Assembly: GCA_023415825.1 (NCBI GenBank)
Contig: JAEZJF010000013.1
Coordinates: 62,001 to 126,000, forward strand
Length of the DNA: 64,000 bases
Direction of reading: 5' to 3'
Origin: Bacillota bacterium
GTDB lineage: Bacteria > Bacillota > Clostridia > DSM-8532
Below the pieces are notes generated by a model. The model worked only from the letters and a program-made list of their open reading frames with translations, made no database searches and was not told the origin of the DNA. A program made the translations under genes and the position numbers. Positions 62,790-64,000 of this stretch are shown here, one piece after another. Each line of letters starts with the position of its first letter. Position 1 is the stretch's first letter.

Positions 62790-63230
62790 GTGAAGGAATT
62801 GCTTTTAAGGGATTGTGCCGGAGGTGTGATATTCTTTGACGATAAACTCTTTCTCTTGTTGAATGAGAAAAGTGAGTGGGTCATGCCAAAGGGATTGATA
62901 AAAAACGGGGAAAATCCTCAGGATGCTGCTATAAGAAGAGTATTTGAAGAAACCGGAATTAAAGGGAAAATTATCGAGCAGGCCGGCAGAACCTACTATG
63001 AATTTTATTCAGTAACAAGACAGATGCCGGTATGCAATCGTATAGCCTGGTATATTATGCAAGCTGATAAAGATGTGTATGAGATCACAGAAACTGAAAA
63101 ATACACAAAAGGTGGCTTCTTTCCTATTCCTGAAGCTCTTGAAATGGTTACCTACAGTCAGGATAAATCGCTGGTCATGCAATCCTATAAAAAGCTGTGT
63201 GAGAAAACAGGAAGAAGCTCCATTATCTGA
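62790..63230 (+). CDS. NUDIX hydrolase
   Basis: 146 residues. The Nudix box is present: GLIKNGENPQDAAIRRVFEETGI. WVMPKG and the FFDDKLFLLLNE strand are typical of the Ap4A/NUDIX hydrolase family. Substrate unknown. The GTG at 62790 is the reported start but AAGG is too close; TTG 62799 with GGAAGGG about 9 bases upstream is possible. The preceding 190 bases hold no clear gene. Confidence 0.88.
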   Translation: MKELLLRDCAGGVIFFDDKLFLLLNEKSEWVMPKGLIKNGENPQDAAIRRVFEETGIKGKIIEQAGRTYYEFYSVTRQMPVCNRIAWYIMQADKDVYEITETEKYTKGGFFPIPEALEMVTYSQDKSLVMQSYKKLCEKTGRSSII

Positions 63231-63378
63231 TCTCATCAAAGCTGGGTAATATCGGGAAACTGAGATTGATGAATTAAGGAGCAATCAAATTATAAGTTCC
63301 GATTCTTCTGCTTTTGTCGGAAGAACTATCGGAAGTTAAATTTTGATCATCCCTAATAGATAAAAATCTGATAAAATG

Positions 63379-63400
63379 AAGGATGACCTAGGTCATCCTT
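63379..63400. other. Perfect palindrome before yigZ
   Basis: AAGGATGACC, TA, GGTCATCCTT: a 22-base perfect dyad. With only TTGTTT after it, it could be an operator or a weak terminator. Confidence 0.6.
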
Positions 63401-63433
63401 GTTTCGTATGTTTGACTTAAATGGGGAGATAGT

Positions 63434-64000
63434 TTGAAAAGCTACAGAACAATAAAGCAGGAAGGGTATTATCTCTTTGAGGAAAAGCGCTCACGGTTCA
63501 TCGGGCGTGCAAAACCTATCAAGAGTGAAGAAGAAGCCATTTTGTTCATCCAAGCTCTTAAAACATCATGTTGGGATGCTACACATAACTGCTATGCATA
63601 CTCGGTAGAATCAGATGCGCTCTATCAACGATACAGCGATGACGGAGAGCCGCAGGGGACAGCAGGATTACCTATATTGGAGGTCATTCGAAAGAGAGAG
63701 CTTCAAAATGTGGTAGTTGTGGTGACCCGATATTTTGGGGGAATCCTGCTTGGAGCAGGGGGCTTAATCAGGGCTTATGGCAAGGCCTGTGCCGGGAGTC
63801 TTGAAAATGCTGGTGAGATTTGGGTAAAGCCTTGCCTTGAAATTAAAATCCCGATAGAATATCATCTGTCTGGGAGAATGCAGAATATGCTTATAAATGA
63901 GGGTTTTATTCTGGGCAGTACCGACTACACTGATGAAGTGACCTTTACGGTCTATACTCCGAAGGACCGGCTTGAATTTCTTGAAAAACAAATTAGGGAC
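63434..64000 (+). CDS. yigZ: YigZ/IMPACT family protein (3' end outside window)
   Basis: 189 codons are in the window and the frame is still open. The start is a TTG at 63434 with GGGGAGA upstream. The N-terminus KSYRTIKQEGYYLFEEKRSRF, then KTSCWDATHNCYAYSV, YSDDGEPQGTAGLPILEVI and VVVVTRYFGGILLGAGGLIRAYGKA are the family signature. The role is not well known; related proteins affect translation under stress. Its end cannot be seen. Confidence 0.9.
   Translation, partial: MKSYRTIKQEGYYLFEEKRSRFIGRAKPIKSEEEAILFIQALKTSCWDATHNCYAYSVESDALYQRYSDDGEPQGTAGLPILEVIRKRELQNVVVVVTRYFGGILLGAGGLIRAYGKACAGSLENAGEIWVKPCLEIKIPIEYHLSGRMQNMLINEGFILGSTDYTDEVTFTVYTPKDRLEFLEKQIRD

Noticed and set aside
1..64000. 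CRISPR array, tRNA or rRNA genes, insertion sequences, prophage
   Set aside because: I found no repeat-spacer arrays, tRNA-like cloverleafs, rRNA sequence, transposase or phage genes on reading both strands; a dedicated search could still reveal weak cases.

Overview
The window looks like a chromosomal segment of a motile, Gram-positive anaerobe of the Bacillota, probably class Clostridia. The evidence is the gene order comFC-yvyF-flgM-flgN-flgK-flgL-fliW-csrA, a SAM-I riboswitch before metK, GlpP-type antitermination, RadA next to DisA, a type II pantothenate kinase, RecD2, purine-rich Shine-Dalgarno sites with frequent GTG/TTG starts, and many intrinsic terminators. The genus cannot be fixed from this sequence. 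Layout: (1) 3-5852 is the 3' part of a very large, visibly GC-richer gene for a GH101-type endo-alpha-N-acetylgalactosaminidase with many carbohydrate-binding domains and an embedded PIG-L/LmbE deacetylase domain. (2) 5995-11456 is a glycerol regulon: glpP, an antitermination-controlled operon of two FAD oxidoreductases plus a DUF1667 protein, and glpK. (3) 11519-26705 is housekeeping: DUF3343, CysQ-like phosphatase, lipid kinase, a probable pantothenate transporter with CoaW, cysE-cysS, radA-disA, SAM riboswitch-metK, an HD-GYP protein, recD2 and comFC. (4) 26747-33769 is the late flagellar operon. (5) 33832-43347 is a probable flagellar-glycan operon with its own near-perfect sigma-D (sigma-28) promoter. 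(6) 43398-52708 holds rfbF, a YjfB-like protein, two tandem flagellins, a glycosyltransferase-TPR protein, flaG-fliD-fliS and second copies of FlgN-like and YvyF-like genes. (7) 52795-60238 is tsaC, ywlE, rpiB, upp, comEB, tagO, wecB, a zinc phospholipase-like gene and hslO. (8) 60429-64000 holds a secreted CAP protein, a DnaA-box cluster, hpf, a NUDIX gene and a partial yigZ. How it fits together: sites reading TAAA-N15/16-(G/T)(A/C)CGATA(T/A/C), or one mismatch from that, lie upstream of flgM, the glycan operon, rfbF, both flagellins and flaG-fliD-fliS. They describe a sigma-28 regulon with FlgM as the anti-sigma factor. FliW and CsrA are encoded here, and both flagellin leaders carry the paired GGA sites expected for CsrA repression. 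RfbF and RfbG supply CDP-4-keto-6-deoxyglucose. A 3,5-epimerase homologue, an SDR, glycosyltransferases, an FkbM methyltransferase and three tandem radical SAM/SPASM proteins would elaborate and attach an unusual flagellar glycan. The most novel candidates are this sigma-28-driven CDP-sugar/triple radical-SAM operon, a von Willebrand A-like domain inserted in one FlgK paralogue, and the mucinase-deacetylase fusion. All functions are inferred from sequence reading; no database search was run.
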